Made by a program: the position numbers and the translations under genes. A stretch of 64,000 nucleotides of DNA from Isoetes taiwanensis (lineage: Eukaryota; Streptophyta; Lycopodiopsida; Isoetales; Isoetaceae). Where the stretch lies: the NCBI GenBank assembly GCA_021234155.1, contig JAJEKV010000137.1, forward strand, positions 436,001 through 500,000, read 5' to 3'. How positions within the stretch are numbered: the stretch's first letter is position 1; each line of letters opens with the position of its first letter. Of this stretch, positions 1 to 11,462 are shown in pieces. The notes below the pieces were generated by a model. It made no database searches. It was given only the letters and a program-made list of their open reading frames with translations, and had not been told where the DNA came from.

Positions 1-1752
1 TTGTGAATGAAGAAAATTGTTTTACGTGCCTTCTACATTTATAACCTTCGCCATATTTCAAGGTCTCTACACTTGGTAGTGAGCAATGAGTTGTGCGTGG
101 ACAAAAAGGTTAGCAGATTATCTACATTTATAACCTAGATACCGTATTTCAAAGTGCCTTCTTTATGCAATATGGAGAACTCATTCCAGGACTTTCTATT
201 CTCGCAAACTTCTAGATCATTATCCAAAATTTTACAAGAAGATACAAGATTCTTCTGCTCGCAAGGTTTTAAATCGTTTTGGCCTTACAAGAAGCTCCAA
301 AGACTTCTCATTCCGTAAGCTTCTAAATCGTTATCCAATCTAGCTCAGAAATCCAACAAATGAACTGCTTTGTATTGCATGTAGGACCCGCCAAAACAAT
401 GAAGAAGTCCGAATAAGCCATTCCATAAGATCCTTTTACATAAGCATGGGTATAAAGTAAGTAATTGCCACAGGCAGTTGGCTTGAGCATGCCCTTTCTA
501 CACTCCAATATCGAGATTAAACTATATATAAGAGATCTAAAATGCTGAAGTTCAAAGAAAGGCCACCTGGGTTGTGAAACTATGCTCAGTGTTAGTGTAT
601 AGTAACAACATTAATTGTCCATTTTATCGCAAACTTCATGTGCCATTTTATGGCTATTACGTAAAGCTAGTGGAGAATGACCGTATTTCGCTATCTATTG
701 TTTAAATATATACAATGCTAGAAATTACACTAACCATCTTTGTGAACATATTTCCCACCGCCTTAATTTGCCCGAAAGTTAGTTTGGATATGCCTTCAAC
801 TTGACGCCAACTCCAATGGAGTAATGTTTATACCGTAACATAAGAGATGCAAGATCTTTGCCCTCATATTCTCTCAAAAGAGAAATATTTAGGTAACGAC
901 TAATTAAGCTTGCTAAAATTCACACATTTCAATGGGACATTACTATATATAAAAGCTTTAGTAAGAATCTGTCTAGTTCATGGATTAAAAATAACAATGT
1001 GAAGCGTAACATATATGCATGCATAATATTTCTTAGACAACAGATAATAGCATGTAGGTCTATTGAACAAACACCACACACTTTCGTATACCTAAGACAA
1101 AAGAAAATACGATTAAATAAACAGGTCTCTTCACAAAAGAACCCGTGGCTTACCTCGCACAATGTCACATTTTGATCTGTTGAGCAAGAGAATAAATGGA
1201 AGTAAATGTGCTTTGATGTCTTCTTGTCAAACCAAAGATAGCATATCACGAATAATCCTCCACAATACCTGATTGAATTCCCGATAATGCAGCACCAAGT
1301 ACCAGGCTAGATGATCTGCTCCACATGTAGGTAACTGGAAAAAGAGTCACCATATAATGCAATCGCAGTCTCTAAGTTAAAATACAAATGATTAAAGATG
1401 AAGAGAGGTGAGAATAGCAAAATGCTATCTATTGAGATCCATTCAACATGAAAGGATTTGCATAAAGCAAAGGATTCAAAAGCACAACAAAATTAATACA
1501 TGTGATATATAGAGCTCGGCTAATACATGATCCGCTAGGGCTAAATACATAACTGCTTAGAACACCACGTAAAAAAACACCGTATGAGCAATCATGGCAT
1601 GGCATAGGCGTGCATATATGCTCCATAATGTATTCCCTAAAATATTCTGAGCCCCGACTTTTTCAATCCTAAGTAAATCAGTAAAAAGAAGACAAATTCA
1701 AGAGGAAAACCCAAACAACCATAGGATCTTGAGGCAATACGTAAGAAGACTC
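1..1752. other. AT-rich DNA without a recognisable gene
   Basis: Short open frames occur on the minus strand, but none resembles a protein family I know and none has convincing exon borders on both sides. A loosely repeated stretch around 205-345 repeats words such as 'cgcaaacttctagatcatta' and 'gtaagcttctaaatcgtta'. These bases could be introns or 3' sequence of the possible minus-strand gene that starts near 2293, but nothing proves it. Confidence 0.5.
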
Positions 1753-1755
1753 CTA

Positions 1756-2293
1756 TTTCTCGTCCCCACGCCCTATCCAAAGCAGTTGATGTCGCGGCTT
1801 CTCTTCTTTCTCCATTTTGTCTTCCTTCCCTCGCTTTACGCTTTTTTTTCGATTACGCTTCTCGGCGAAAATCAATATTTTGTTCTCTATTTCCATCTCA
1901 AGCTGCTGGATTGCCCTTTCTTCAAGCAGCTTTTTCAAGATTCTCGACATCCGCACCACCGGATCAAATTTTGGAGCAAGCTCGGCAAAAAAAGCTTCAT
2001 TTGTGCTCTTCCTATGACCTGTGACATCCTTGATTAGCTCTTCCACAACCTCAATCCGATGGTGAGCTTCGCTTCCTCGCCGCTTTAACAAATTGCTCGC
2101 CCTCTTTCTTTCCGCCCAAAAACCGAAATGTGTCAAGACAATGCAACACAGGGGCAAATACAAAGTTCAAAGAAACAGGGAAATTTAGAAAAAGCTTTAC
2201 CTCATATTCTTCCTGGATGAATATACCCCGCACGTAAGACGCCTCTGCTCCGAGATGAGATGGGTCTAAAAAAATCCAACCGGAATGGCACAA
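1756..2293 (-). CDS. Possible two-exon hypothetical gene with a charged, helical product
   Basis: On the minus strand an open exon ends at 2201 with codons for QEEYE followed directly by a GTAAAGC donor. A second open stretch from about 2105 to 1756 encodes a highly charged, probably coiled-coil sequence (for example SRILKKLLEERAIQQLEMEI) and ends at a stop. A candidate acceptor (GGCGGAAAGAAAG) near 2106 would keep the frame, but its pyrimidine tract is poor. I do not recognise the product. The codon pattern and the lysine/glutamate-rich sequence look coding rather than random. The start at 2293 and any further exons are undetermined, and the model could equally be a fragment of a decayed gene. 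Confidence 0.33.
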
Positions 2294-2581
2294 AGATGAT
2301 CAGAACACAAACTCCTATTTCTGTCTTCTACACGCGTCTCAGCCAATTCGGGACAAAAACCTAGTAAAAAATCATACGAAAACCCAATCCGATTTTTGGA
2401 ATGCCTGAAAAATTTCCCGGCAGCTAAAAGCTTGTAGACCTTAAAAAACTAACCTGGAAAAAAAATCCAAAAAGTTTTCGGAACATCGGAAAAACCAAAC
2501 TTAAACAATAGGATTATTGGAAGAATGTTTTGTAAGAACATAAACGAAGCCATATGAGATACAACATGCTACATGAGGGGT

Positions 2582-2850
2582 TTTGGCCTTATTCCCAATT
2601 GAATTCTGAAGAACCAAATGTTCAAGAAGTACAAGAAGAGGTGAACAACTTAGAAGAAGAAGAACATTATTGTGGTCCTGCTAGTGGTCGGCTTAAGGAA
2701 GTTGTTAGGCCCTAGAAACATATTCTATAGGGAATGTTTCTTATTGTGAGGCCTGAGAATGTAAATGAGACACTTTTTTGGTTGGGTGTAGCACTAACAA
2801 ATCCAATAACTCGAGGTGCGAAAATAATTCAAACTCAGTATCGTGAATGT
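2582..2850 (+). pseudogene. Decayed coding remnant at the outer edge of the left inverted copy
   Basis: One frame reads an acidic stretch (SEEPNVQEVQEEVNNLEEEE) that runs into stops. It is followed by NVNETLFWLGVALTNPI and, after a short gap, RGAKIIQTQYREC. The second part recurs on the minus strand at 7676-7840, where about 20 extra codons lie between the two blocks. The left copy therefore carries an internal deletion. I do not recognise the family. It may be the remains of the protein that once belonged to the inverted element, or of a host gene beside it. Confidence 0.35.
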
Positions 2851-3295
2851 TAGACCAAAAGGTGAAAATGTAATCCACAAGATGCACAACAATGGTTGGA
2901 TGTCTTGTCATTCGTTCATTCTTAGAAACCCAAAAGTCTGTTGTGACAATGAAGTGCCTTCAGCAAATTCCAAAAAACATAGTCAAAATTGTACAAGACC
3001 ATCTCGAATTATATAGTCATTGAAAGGTTCAACTTAAACTCATGTCACAATAATATAATAACATGTGTGATGTTCACTTTCAAAGGATTTTGTTTAGTTT
3101 TGTGGGCATTACTTATAAGTTAATCTTTATAATCGTTATGTATTTGCCATATTTTGCTCCACTTTTTTAAAATAAAAAAGAGCCACATGTAAGAGCATTT
3201 TAGTTTTAAAATATTAAATAAGTCCCACTTTTTTTTTCTAATATTAAATAAGTCCTGCTTTTTCTTTCGGAAAAAAGGAAAACATATGTGCTTGT

Positions 3296-3358
3296 CTGGA
3301 TTTGAACCCAAAGTCCTTTTCTTTGGTTTAAGAGGCTAAACGTCTAACCAATCATTTA
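3296..3358 (-). repeat. tRNA-like sequence with pol III box motifs (left copy)
   Basis: The reverse complement contains a B-box-like GGTTCAAATCC and, upstream, an A-box-like TTGGTTAGACGTT. It mirrors the copy at 7012-7076. The T-arm can pair, but I cannot fold a full anticodon arm, so this is a tRNA-derived relic rather than a tRNA gene. Confidence 0.45.
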
Positions 3359-3543
3359 TACTTCGTTTCATTACTTTTCTTGAATATATGTTACTCTTGT
3401 TAAAAGTATTTGAAGGAATGATTATTCTCATTGATGCTACTCTCATATGTAGCATTTGAAGGAATGATCATTCGCATTGACGCTACTCTAATATATTTTA
3501 AAGGGTATTTAAAGAAGCCTTTGTTTTAGGAATCGACAGTATT

Positions 3544-3933
3544 ATGGACCCGACAAGTGAAGACACTAGCAGTAGGGGCCTCCAACAGATATTGCTGATG
3601 CCTGTGGTATTTGTGATCATGCCTCGTCTTGTTGCTCTATTTGCTCCATCTTCTCCTCCTCCATCCAACTATACTCCCATCATTGCTGCTGTAGTGACCG
3701 GAGGCTTTCTGCGCCTCGGCATTTGGTTAGCTGGAAAAATAGCCGACACCACCATATTCAAGGCCGAAAACTTAGCTACTATTATAGAGAAAAAACATGG
3801 GGAGCATCTTGGAGAACTCAATATTAAGTCCTCAATTGACATATTAAAAAAAAACTTGAACTTATTCAAATTTAATAGAGGGCACTTCAAGGATGCCATT
3901 ATAAGAATATATGTATTGTTTAATTCTTCTTGA
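3544..3933 (+). CDS. Small hydrophobic protein encoded in the inverted element (left copy)
   Basis: This 129-codon frame starts at an ATG in good context (gtattATGG). A TATA-like TATTTAAAG lies roughly 40 bases upstream. The product begins MDPTSEDTSSRG and has two hydrophobic stretches, about residues 15-35 and 46-65, which could be membrane segments, with a proline-rich link (APSSPPPSNY) between them. A basic tail (LKKNLNLFKFNRGH) follows. A close relative is encoded in the opposite arm at 6530-6832, with mostly conservative differences over the first 80 residues; that suggests the frame was once under selection or that the copies are young. I know no family for it. It may be a captured host gene fragment or an element protein. 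Confidence 0.4.
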   Translation: MDPTSEDTSSRGLQQILLMPVVFVIMPRLVALFAPSSPPPSNYTPIIAAVVTGGFLRLGIWLAGKIADTTIFKAENLATIIEKKHGEHLGELNIKSSIDILKKNLNLFKFNRGHFKDAIIRIYVLFNSS

Positions 3934-4847
3934 TTGTTATATTATTTATAAGTTTTAATTATATAAATTCATCCTTAAATTAGAACCTTAACAGTTATCA
4001 AAGCATAAAATTGCTTAATATTTAGCAATCATGATAATTTCCAAATGAAATATGATGGTCTAATAAGCGACGATTTAAACTATTATGAGAATTTTACAAT
4101 TTACATTTGAAATTAATTTAAATGATAAAGTCAACGTTTTATTTATAACTATGAATAATTGAAAATGTAATGAAAATTAATCAATAATAAACTTTTCAAA
4201 ATTTTTTTTTTTTTTATTAAAGCGTAAGTGTAATCATTAAATTAATTTCAGTCTAATAACAAATTTAATATTTAGCAATCATGATAATTTCTAAATGAAA
4301 TATGATGGTCTGATAAGCGATGACTTAAAACTATTATGAGAATTTTACAATTTACAAGCTTTAACATTTTAAAAAACACTTTAAAAAAAATTTAGTTTGG
4401 AATTAATTAAATGATAAAGTTAACGTTTTAATTATAACTATGAACAATTGAAAATATAATGAAAATTAATCAATAATAAACTTTTCAAAAAAATTTTTTT
4501 TTTATTAAAGCATAAGTATAATCATTAAATTAATTTCAACTAATTTTTTTTTTAAGTATTTTGAAATAAAACATTTAATTATACAAAGCTTTTCTTAAAT
4601 GAAACATTAATTGTAAATAGATTAAATCAAAACTTAGTTGAGAAAGCAATTTGACACTTTAGTAATCATCATACTTTTGATCTAAAGATAAGTTAAAAAT
4701 GTGTATCATTATATCATGGGATTCTTGAAGTATATATTTATTGGATTTGAATAAGTCCAAATTTTGTTAAACATGTCATTCTTCTATTATGCATGGGGCA
4801 TCTGGAAAAAGAATCTTTAATTCAGACCTCAGTTTATTGGGCATTCA

Positions 4848-5100
4848 GAAATAGGACACTCCATAAAAAAAATAATAAACACAACACTAAAACCCATGAA
4901 GATCCGCACTAAAATCCATGAACACTGTATTTCATATAAACAACATTTAAAACAGAAGAACACTTTGTATTTCAATACTAACTCGGTCTACAATCTTCAA
5001 ACTCAAAACAACTTTTGCTCCTATAAGGAATCTAACCCCGATCTGCCAAACGATCTCATGAGATAAAGTAGTGAAAAATGTCCCACAAAAACTGAATTAA
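4848..5100. repeat. 253-bp spacer repeat, second copy at 43905-44158
   Basis: The stretch from 'gaaataggacact' to 'gaattaagata' lies between the two inverted copies. It recurs at 43905-44158 in the same orientation with only scattered differences. The second copy continues into sequence related to 7869 onward, so the spacer is part of an older repeat that the inverted elements entered. Confidence 0.8.
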
Positions 5101-5317
5101 GATAGAAGGCCGCATGCCCAATAAACTGAGGTCTGAATTAAAGATTCTTCTTTCAGATTCCCCATGCACAATAAACTTGAAGAATGACATGTTTAACAAA
5201 ATTTGGACTTATTCAAATCCAATAAATAGGCACCTTGAATACTTGAGAATGCATGATTTGAAGTTCTTCGATGGAGCCAAAAGTGCAGGCGTCTTATCGG
5301 GAAAGCATGCTTTACTA

Positions 5318-5611
<294 letters not shown>

Positions 5612-6529
5612 TTATACATATTTTTAACTCTTATTTTTAGTAATTTGTCTTAATTATCTTTAGATCAAACGTATGATGATTACTAAAGTATCAAATTGTT
5701 TTCTCAACTAAGTTTTGATTTAATATATTTACAATTAATGTTTCATTTAAGAAAAGCTCTATATAATTAAATGTTTTATTTCAAAATACTTAAAAAAAAT
5801 TTAGTTGAAATTAATTTAATGATTATACTTATGCTTTAATAAATTTTTTTTTTTTGAAAAGTTTATTATTGATTAATTTTCATTATATTTTCAATTGTTC
5901 ATAGTTATAATTAAAACGTTAACTTTATTATTTAATTAATTTCAAACTAAGTTATTTTTTAAAGTGTTTTTTAAAATGTTAAAGCTTGTAAATTATAAAA
6001 TTCTCATAATAGTTTTAAGTCATCGCTTATCAGACCATCATATTTCATTTAGAAATTATCATGATTGCTAAATATTAAATTTGTTATTAGACTGAAATTA
6101 ATTTTATGATTACACTTATGCTTTAATATAAAAAAAATTGAAAAGTTTATTATTGATTAATTTTCATTACATTTTCAATTATTCATAGTTATAAATAAAA
6201 CGTTGACTTTATCATTTAAATTAATTTCAAATGTAAATTGTAAAATTCTCATAATAGTTTTAAATCGTCGCTTATTAGACCATCATATTTCATTTGGAAA
6301 TTATCATGATTGCTAAATATTAAATTTGTTAAAATCACTAAAAATTGAATTTTATATTCTTGAAATGTCTAATTCTAAATAGATTCACGTGAAAATTAGT
6401 TTGAAAAGCAATTTTATGCTTTGATAACTGTTAAGGTTCTTAAAACTTATAAATAATATAACAAAATCAAGAAGAATTAAACTATCCTTGAAGTGCCATC
6501 TATTAAATTTGAATAAGTTCAAGTTTTTT

Positions 6530-6832
6530 TTAATATGTCATAAGAGGACTTAATATTGAGTTCTTCAAGATGCTCCCCACGTTTTTTTCTATAATAGTAG
6601 CTACGTTTTCGGCCTTGAACATGGTGGTGTTGGCTATTTTTTTAGCTAACCAAATGGCGAGGAGCAGAAAGCCTTCGGTCACTGCGGCCGCAATGATGGG
6701 AGTATAGTTGGATGGAGGAGGAGAAAATGGAGCAAATAGAGCAACAAGACGAGGCATCATCACAAATACCGGAGGCATCAGCAATATCTGTTGGAAGCCC
6801 CTACTGCTAGTGTCTTCACTTGTCGGGTCCAT
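6530..6832 (-). pseudogene. Second copy of the small hydrophobic ORF (right copy)
   Basis: The minus strand encodes 100 residues starting MDPTSEDTSSRGFQQ, matching the left-arm ORF through FKAENVATIIEK. There the frame shifts: the expected KHGEHLGELNIKSS is replaced by KNVGSILKNS and an early stop. The upstream TATTTAAAG motif is also kept. Because both arms keep the same start, promoter-like word and hydrophobic profile, the ORF predates the duplication. This copy is probably inactive. Confidence 0.5.
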
Positions 6833-7011
6833 AATACTGTCGATTCCTAAAACAAAGGCTTCTTTAAATACCCTTTAAAATATATTAGAGTTGCGTCAAT
6901 GCGAATGATCATTCCTTCAAATGCTACATATTAGAGTAGCGTCAATGAGAATGATCATTCCTTCAAATGTTTTTAACAAGAGTAACACATATTCAAGAAA
7001 ATTAATGAAAC

Positions 7012-7076
7012 GAAGTATAGATGATTGGTTAGACGTTGAGCCTCTTAAAGCAAAGAAAAGGACTTTGGGTTCAAAT
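7012..7076 (+). repeat. tRNA-like sequence with pol III box motifs (right copy)
   Basis: TTGGTTAGACGTTGAG (A-box-like) is followed about 40 bases later by GGGTTCAAATCC (B-box). The T-arm pairs as TTTGG with CCAGA. It resembles a worn tRNA or the head of a tRNA-derived SINE. The anticodon arm does not fold well. Confidence 0.45.
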
Positions 7077-7675
7077 CCAGACAAACACATATGTTTTCCT
7101 TTTTTCCGAAAGAAAAAGTAGGCCTTTTTTTCGAAAGAAAAAGTAGGCCTTATTGAATATTAGAAAAAAAAAAAGTGGGACTTATTTAATATTTTAAAAC
7201 TAAAATGCTCTTACATGTGGCTCTTTTTTATTCTAAAAAAGTGGAGCAAAATATGGCAAATACATAACGATTATAAAGATTAACTTATAAGTAATGCCCA
7301 CAAAACTAAACAAAATCCTTTAAAAGTGAACATGGCACATGTTATTATATTTTTTATTCTAAAAAAGTGGAGCAAAATATGGCAAATACATAACGATTAT
7401 AAAGATTAACTTATAAGTAATGCCCACAAAAATAAACAAAATCCTTTAAAAGTGAACATGGCACATGTTATTATATTATTGTGACATGAGTTTACGTTGA
7501 ACCTTTCAATGACTATATAATTCGAGATGGTCTTGTACAATTTTGACTATGTTTTTTGGAATTTGCTGAAGGCACTTCATTGTCACAACAGACTTTTGGG
7601 TTTCTAAGGATGAACGAATGACAAGACATCTAACCATTGTTGTGCATCTTGTGGATTACATTTTCACCTTTTGGT

Positions 7676-7840
7676 CTAACATTCACGATACTGAGCTTGA
7701 ATTATTTTCGCACCTCGACGTAAAAACTTCCACCATTGAACATAAACATATAAAACTTTTGTAATCCCATCTGGATGTCTTATTGGATTTGTTAGTGCTA
7801 CACCCAACCAAAAAAGTGTCTCATTTACATTCTCAGACCT
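7676..7840 (-). pseudogene. Coding remnant, right-copy counterpart of 2760-2850
   Basis: The minus strand encodes NVNETLFWLGVALTNPI, about 20 further codons including YVYVQWWKFLR, then RGAKIIQAQYREC and a stop. The left arm has the same ends with the middle missing. The product is not recognised. Confidence 0.4.
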
Positions 7841-7868
7841 CAGTTTATTGGGCATGCGGCCTTCTATC

Positions 7869-8085
7869 ACACTCACCCCGGTTTTTGGTCCACTGTTGAA
7901 AACATCGGTTTTGGTAGGTCTACATGTCCTGTTTTCAAAGAATCCTACATGTGGATTTGTGGAAGTATGGTTTTGTTCGATAATGGTGTTCTTTTTCCAG
8001 TGGACTAAAACATCCACTGTTGTTTTGTAGTTTCTTCTATTGTGACATGTCATTTTATAATACAATCCACTGTAGGAAAGAATAC
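7869..8085. repeat. Right flank of the interrupted older repeat
   Basis: From 'acactcaccccggtttttggtccac' the sequence resembles 44165 onward ('acactgaccccaatttttggtccac'). It is rich in 'gtggtttt'-type words on one strand. It ends where Ty3/gypsy pol sequence begins, so this repeat itself interrupts the pol gene of the neighbouring element. Confidence 0.55.
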
Positions 8086-10247
8086 GTGTCTCCTTAATAT
8101 TGACAGGTGTCTGAGCCTCAAGAACATAGCTTATTTTGGCAAGGTCCATGCTAATGCCTTGTTTGCTGACCAGATGGCCCAGAAGGACTCCTGAAGTGAC
8201 ACAGAAAGTACACTTCTCTGGATTCAGACTGATGCCTGATTCATCACAGTTTTGAAAGACCAGCTCAAGTTTTGAGAGACGATCATCCATGGTGCTGTAT
8301 GCTTGAAGAAAAGCATTTTCTTTCATAAGATCCTGAAAAATAAAAAGCATAATGTGCTGGAAAGCTGACGGTGAGTTGGACAAGCCAAAAAGAACCACTT
8401 TATATACCCCACGACGTGGTGAAAGTTGTTTTCAATTGATCTTCAAGGCGTATGGAAATTTGATTGTAGCCAGAAAAGCCATCCATGAAGGAGTACATCT
8501 CGTGGCCTGCTACTTCTTCAAGGACTTGGTCTGTGAAGGGTGGCGGGAAATGATCACGTTCCGTGGCCAAATTGAGTTTTTGGTAGTCCACCCAAACATG
8601 AATTTTCCCATTATGCTTAATGGCAATAACAACGGGGCTCACCCACTCAGAATGTTTAACCTCGTATATAAGTCCAGCAGTCAGAAGTTTATCAATTTCT
8701 GCTTTGACGCAGTCACGATAGTTGGGGTTGAGCCGGTACTGTCGTTGGGCGTGCGTCAGGTTTGATAGGAATAGTGAGTTCCCCCAACTCCTTCTTAATG
8801 CCACGTAAATCTTTATAGCTCCTTGCAAAAATATGTTTGAATTTCTTGAAGAGACTGCGTGTATGAGTTTATATGGTTTTGGAAGATTAGCAGCCAACCG
8901 GATGGGTTGGTTATCTCCTAAGTCAGTGATTTCGATTTTTGGAGTTTGAATGTGTGGAATAACATCAGTATCCATTATAATATGAGCAAGTGCTTGCAGA
9001 AGAATAGGTGGTTTGGCACTTTGAGTTGAAAAGAACAAGGGTTGTTGATTTTTGTCAAGCAAGGATTGCGTCATGACAGCTGCGACATCTACAACGGCAT
9101 AAGGGGTGTCGACATCTTGAAGGATACCAACACCCTGAATTCGATTACAAGAATCTAGATTCATATCATCCCAAGGATCAACATATTCAGGATATGATGA
9201 TAATTGCAAACCAGCATTGGGAGTTTGGACTTGATAGGTGTTTTTAATATCTTTAGAGTCACTATCAGAGAGCGAAGGTTCAGCATTTTCTACAGAAATG
9301 AGTTGCCCAGTTTCAAGATACATGGTGGCATTCAAGTGACCATCAGTAATGACAAGTTGATCGGCGGCCTAATAGTGGATGCTTTTAGCTAGGCGGAGAA
9401 AAAATCGACCTCGACCAACCAGCATTTTATAATCACCAAAAATGTTTTCTAAATACCAAATTCCAATGGAAATTTAAGATCTCCAATGTTGATTTAGAGT
9501 GCAGGAGTGACACCTTGAGGGCGCATAATGTGTCTGTTGGCTACCTCGATATGATAAGGTGCACGATACAGTTGCGTGATACCGAGTTGTTTCCTAAGTT
9601 TGTCTGTGATGAGGTTGATAGCACTGTCCCCATCAATCTGTACATGATTGACTTGCTGATTCCCAACAGTAGCATGAACCGTGGGTGTGGAAGTTGCCAC
9701 AGCACCAACAAGAACAGTGGGTAAATGCAACTATTCCCTAAGAGTTGGACACAACTTCAGAATAGTAGGGAGATTGAGGGAGATTTTGACCTTGGCCAGT
9801 TCTTCTTGCAAAAGGAACATGGGCTAAAGGATCTACAGGATTCAAGGGTGCCGGTTCTTTGGGCATAGAGGCCGAAACTTCCTTGAGGAGCTTCACTTCA
9901 GCGGATATGTTTGGATATGGCTGAGCGCGTGAAGTAGGCGTGGACGTGGATGGTGCCTCCGAACGTTGTTGAGCGAGTGTGGTAGCATGAACATTGGCAA
10001 GCGTGCATCATTCAACAGCTTGCATAAGTTTGAGGATACTCTGACGGACCTTGGGCATAACATGAGGCATGAGTTTTTCAAGATCAGGGACAAAATGCAC
10101 CGTCTTGGGTTGCTCGTGAGGGACAACTTCCACAACAAAAGCAGGTTGCGTGTCTAGTGACATGAGCGTCAAAGGTCGAGTGCCGAGGTGCTGGCATTCC
10201 TTCCAAAAAAAAAAAAAATGGAGGTAAATGTTCATTACATGGTGCAA
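8086..10247 (-). pseudogene. Ty3/gypsy element A: decayed protease and reverse transcriptase region
   Basis: Minus-strand frames give, in 5'-to-3' order, a linker (QHLGTRPLTLMSLDTQPAF, about 10200-10100), a retropepsin region around 9494-9730 (VQIDGDSAINLI in place of the usual D-S/T-G context), and an RT palm and fingers region in 8400-9335 (HSEWVSPVVIAIKHNGKIHV, then YSFMDGFSGYNQI). A further part lies at 8090-8398 (LSNSPSAFQ, then LNPEKCTFCVTSGVLLGH). The YxDD catalytic segment is deleted: the sequence jumps from KENAFLQAY to MDDRLSKLELVF. The reading frame breaks several times and pol stops abruptly at 8085 where another repeat begins. It is closely related to element B at 35-41 kb. No LTR is seen. 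Confidence 0.85.
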
Positions 10248-11462
10248 GGGAGAAGGGAAAAATCTGGCCTCACGTGGAAGGAGGCGGATTTTTTTTTTAG
10301 TGTTACATTTTATTTTAGGACTTTTTTTTATGCCTTTTCAGTTTTAGGGGTTTTTTTTGCCTGCGTTCGTTCTTGGCGGCCAAGGCAGCACCCACCCTCA
10401 CTGAAGAAGCTGATCTAATAATCGATTTTGACAAGGAGTGGAGCTTGCAGTAGATTTTATGATGGCAGGGGCAGCAGCAGTGCTTTGCTTTTCATATCTC
10501 CTCATATTTCCCTCTTTTTCTTTGGTTCTAGTTAGTGGCTAGCTGCTATGGAGCTCCTCTAGGATCAAAGATAGAGAGGAAAATATCAGGCAACAAAGAG
10601 AAAGGGCGCTTTCTTTTGCTATTTCAACCTCAGAGATTCTATCACCAGGGTAAGAATTTCATTTTGTCTATGGAGATCTTTAAGTGAGTTAGACTTTTTG
10701 TGATGTAATCTCTATGCTGTCATATTTAATCTGGTGCTCAGGACAGGCTTAATGAAGCTCAAACTATTAGGCTTACCCCATTAGCTTATCTTCATCATTG
10801 ATGGTTTCTTTTAGCTTAGGACTCTGTTTTATACATCAGAAAATTTGCTATTCTTGATAAACAGCTATGCCATGCTTTTTGGGTCTATATTTTTATCAGA
10901 TAAATACCCATGGTAGACTAGGGCAGATAATTATATCCTGATAATGGAGAAGTTTTGATTTTGCTTTCGAATATTTATGCAGCAGCCAAAAAATAATATG
11001 GCAAAAACACCTTGAAACAAATTGTGCTGCATTTTTTTGGGGCATATATCAGTATGCTACATTTCTGGAACAAAACTACAGTAGTTAGATTATGGTAAAA
11101 TACCATTGCCACCACGTGTTATATGTGCATAGATAACCAGCTTAATGAGCTGGTCACTAAAACGCGGATGCAAAAACTATCATTTGTAAAGAATTGCACA
11201 TCTTCTAATAACCAAAGCTAGTCTTGGACAACTATGAAGCTCCGAAAATGCAGGTTGTTTTTCATTATTATTCTGTTGTGCTGCTAGATCCTAGAATATG
11301 AACAGAGCCAATAATAACATTGTTTGCAGTAAGTAAAAGAGAGAAATATATTAGTTAAATATGTTAGATGTTATTATAGAATGTTCGTGATAGTTTCTTT
11401 TGTGTATTATTGTGTATAGAATATTCTGATTTTGCATTTTTTCACCAACCAAATTTGTAATC
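10248..11462. other. Non-coding stretch upstream of the hAT remnant
   Basis: It holds an A-run at 10206-10218, T-runs near 10290 and 10350, and no frame that I recognise. The hAT frame starts at 11463. Sequence just upstream (11330-11450) is AT-rich and could contain the old transposon promoter, but I see no clear terminal repeat. Confidence 0.5.

Larger units (their letters stand above)
2745..4847 (-). mobile_element. Left copy of an inverted-repeat element
   Basis: Read on the minus strand, this segment matches 5101-7868 in the same order: inner end word, AT-rich stretch, small hydrophobic ORF, tRNA-like boxes, and the NVNETLFWLG remnant. The inner end 'cagacctcagtttattgggcat' (about 4823-4844) is the same terminal word as in the right copy. 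The outer end near 2745 keeps only part of the terminal sequence, so this copy is truncated or decayed there. The copies are about 2.1 and 2.8 kb long; most of the difference is the 5.23-5.59 kb segment with the peroxidase fragment, which the left copy lacks. Confidence 0.75.

Noticed and set aside
7012-7076. A functional tRNA gene
   Set aside because: Only the T-arm and box words are convincing. There is no proper anticodon arm or acceptor stem.
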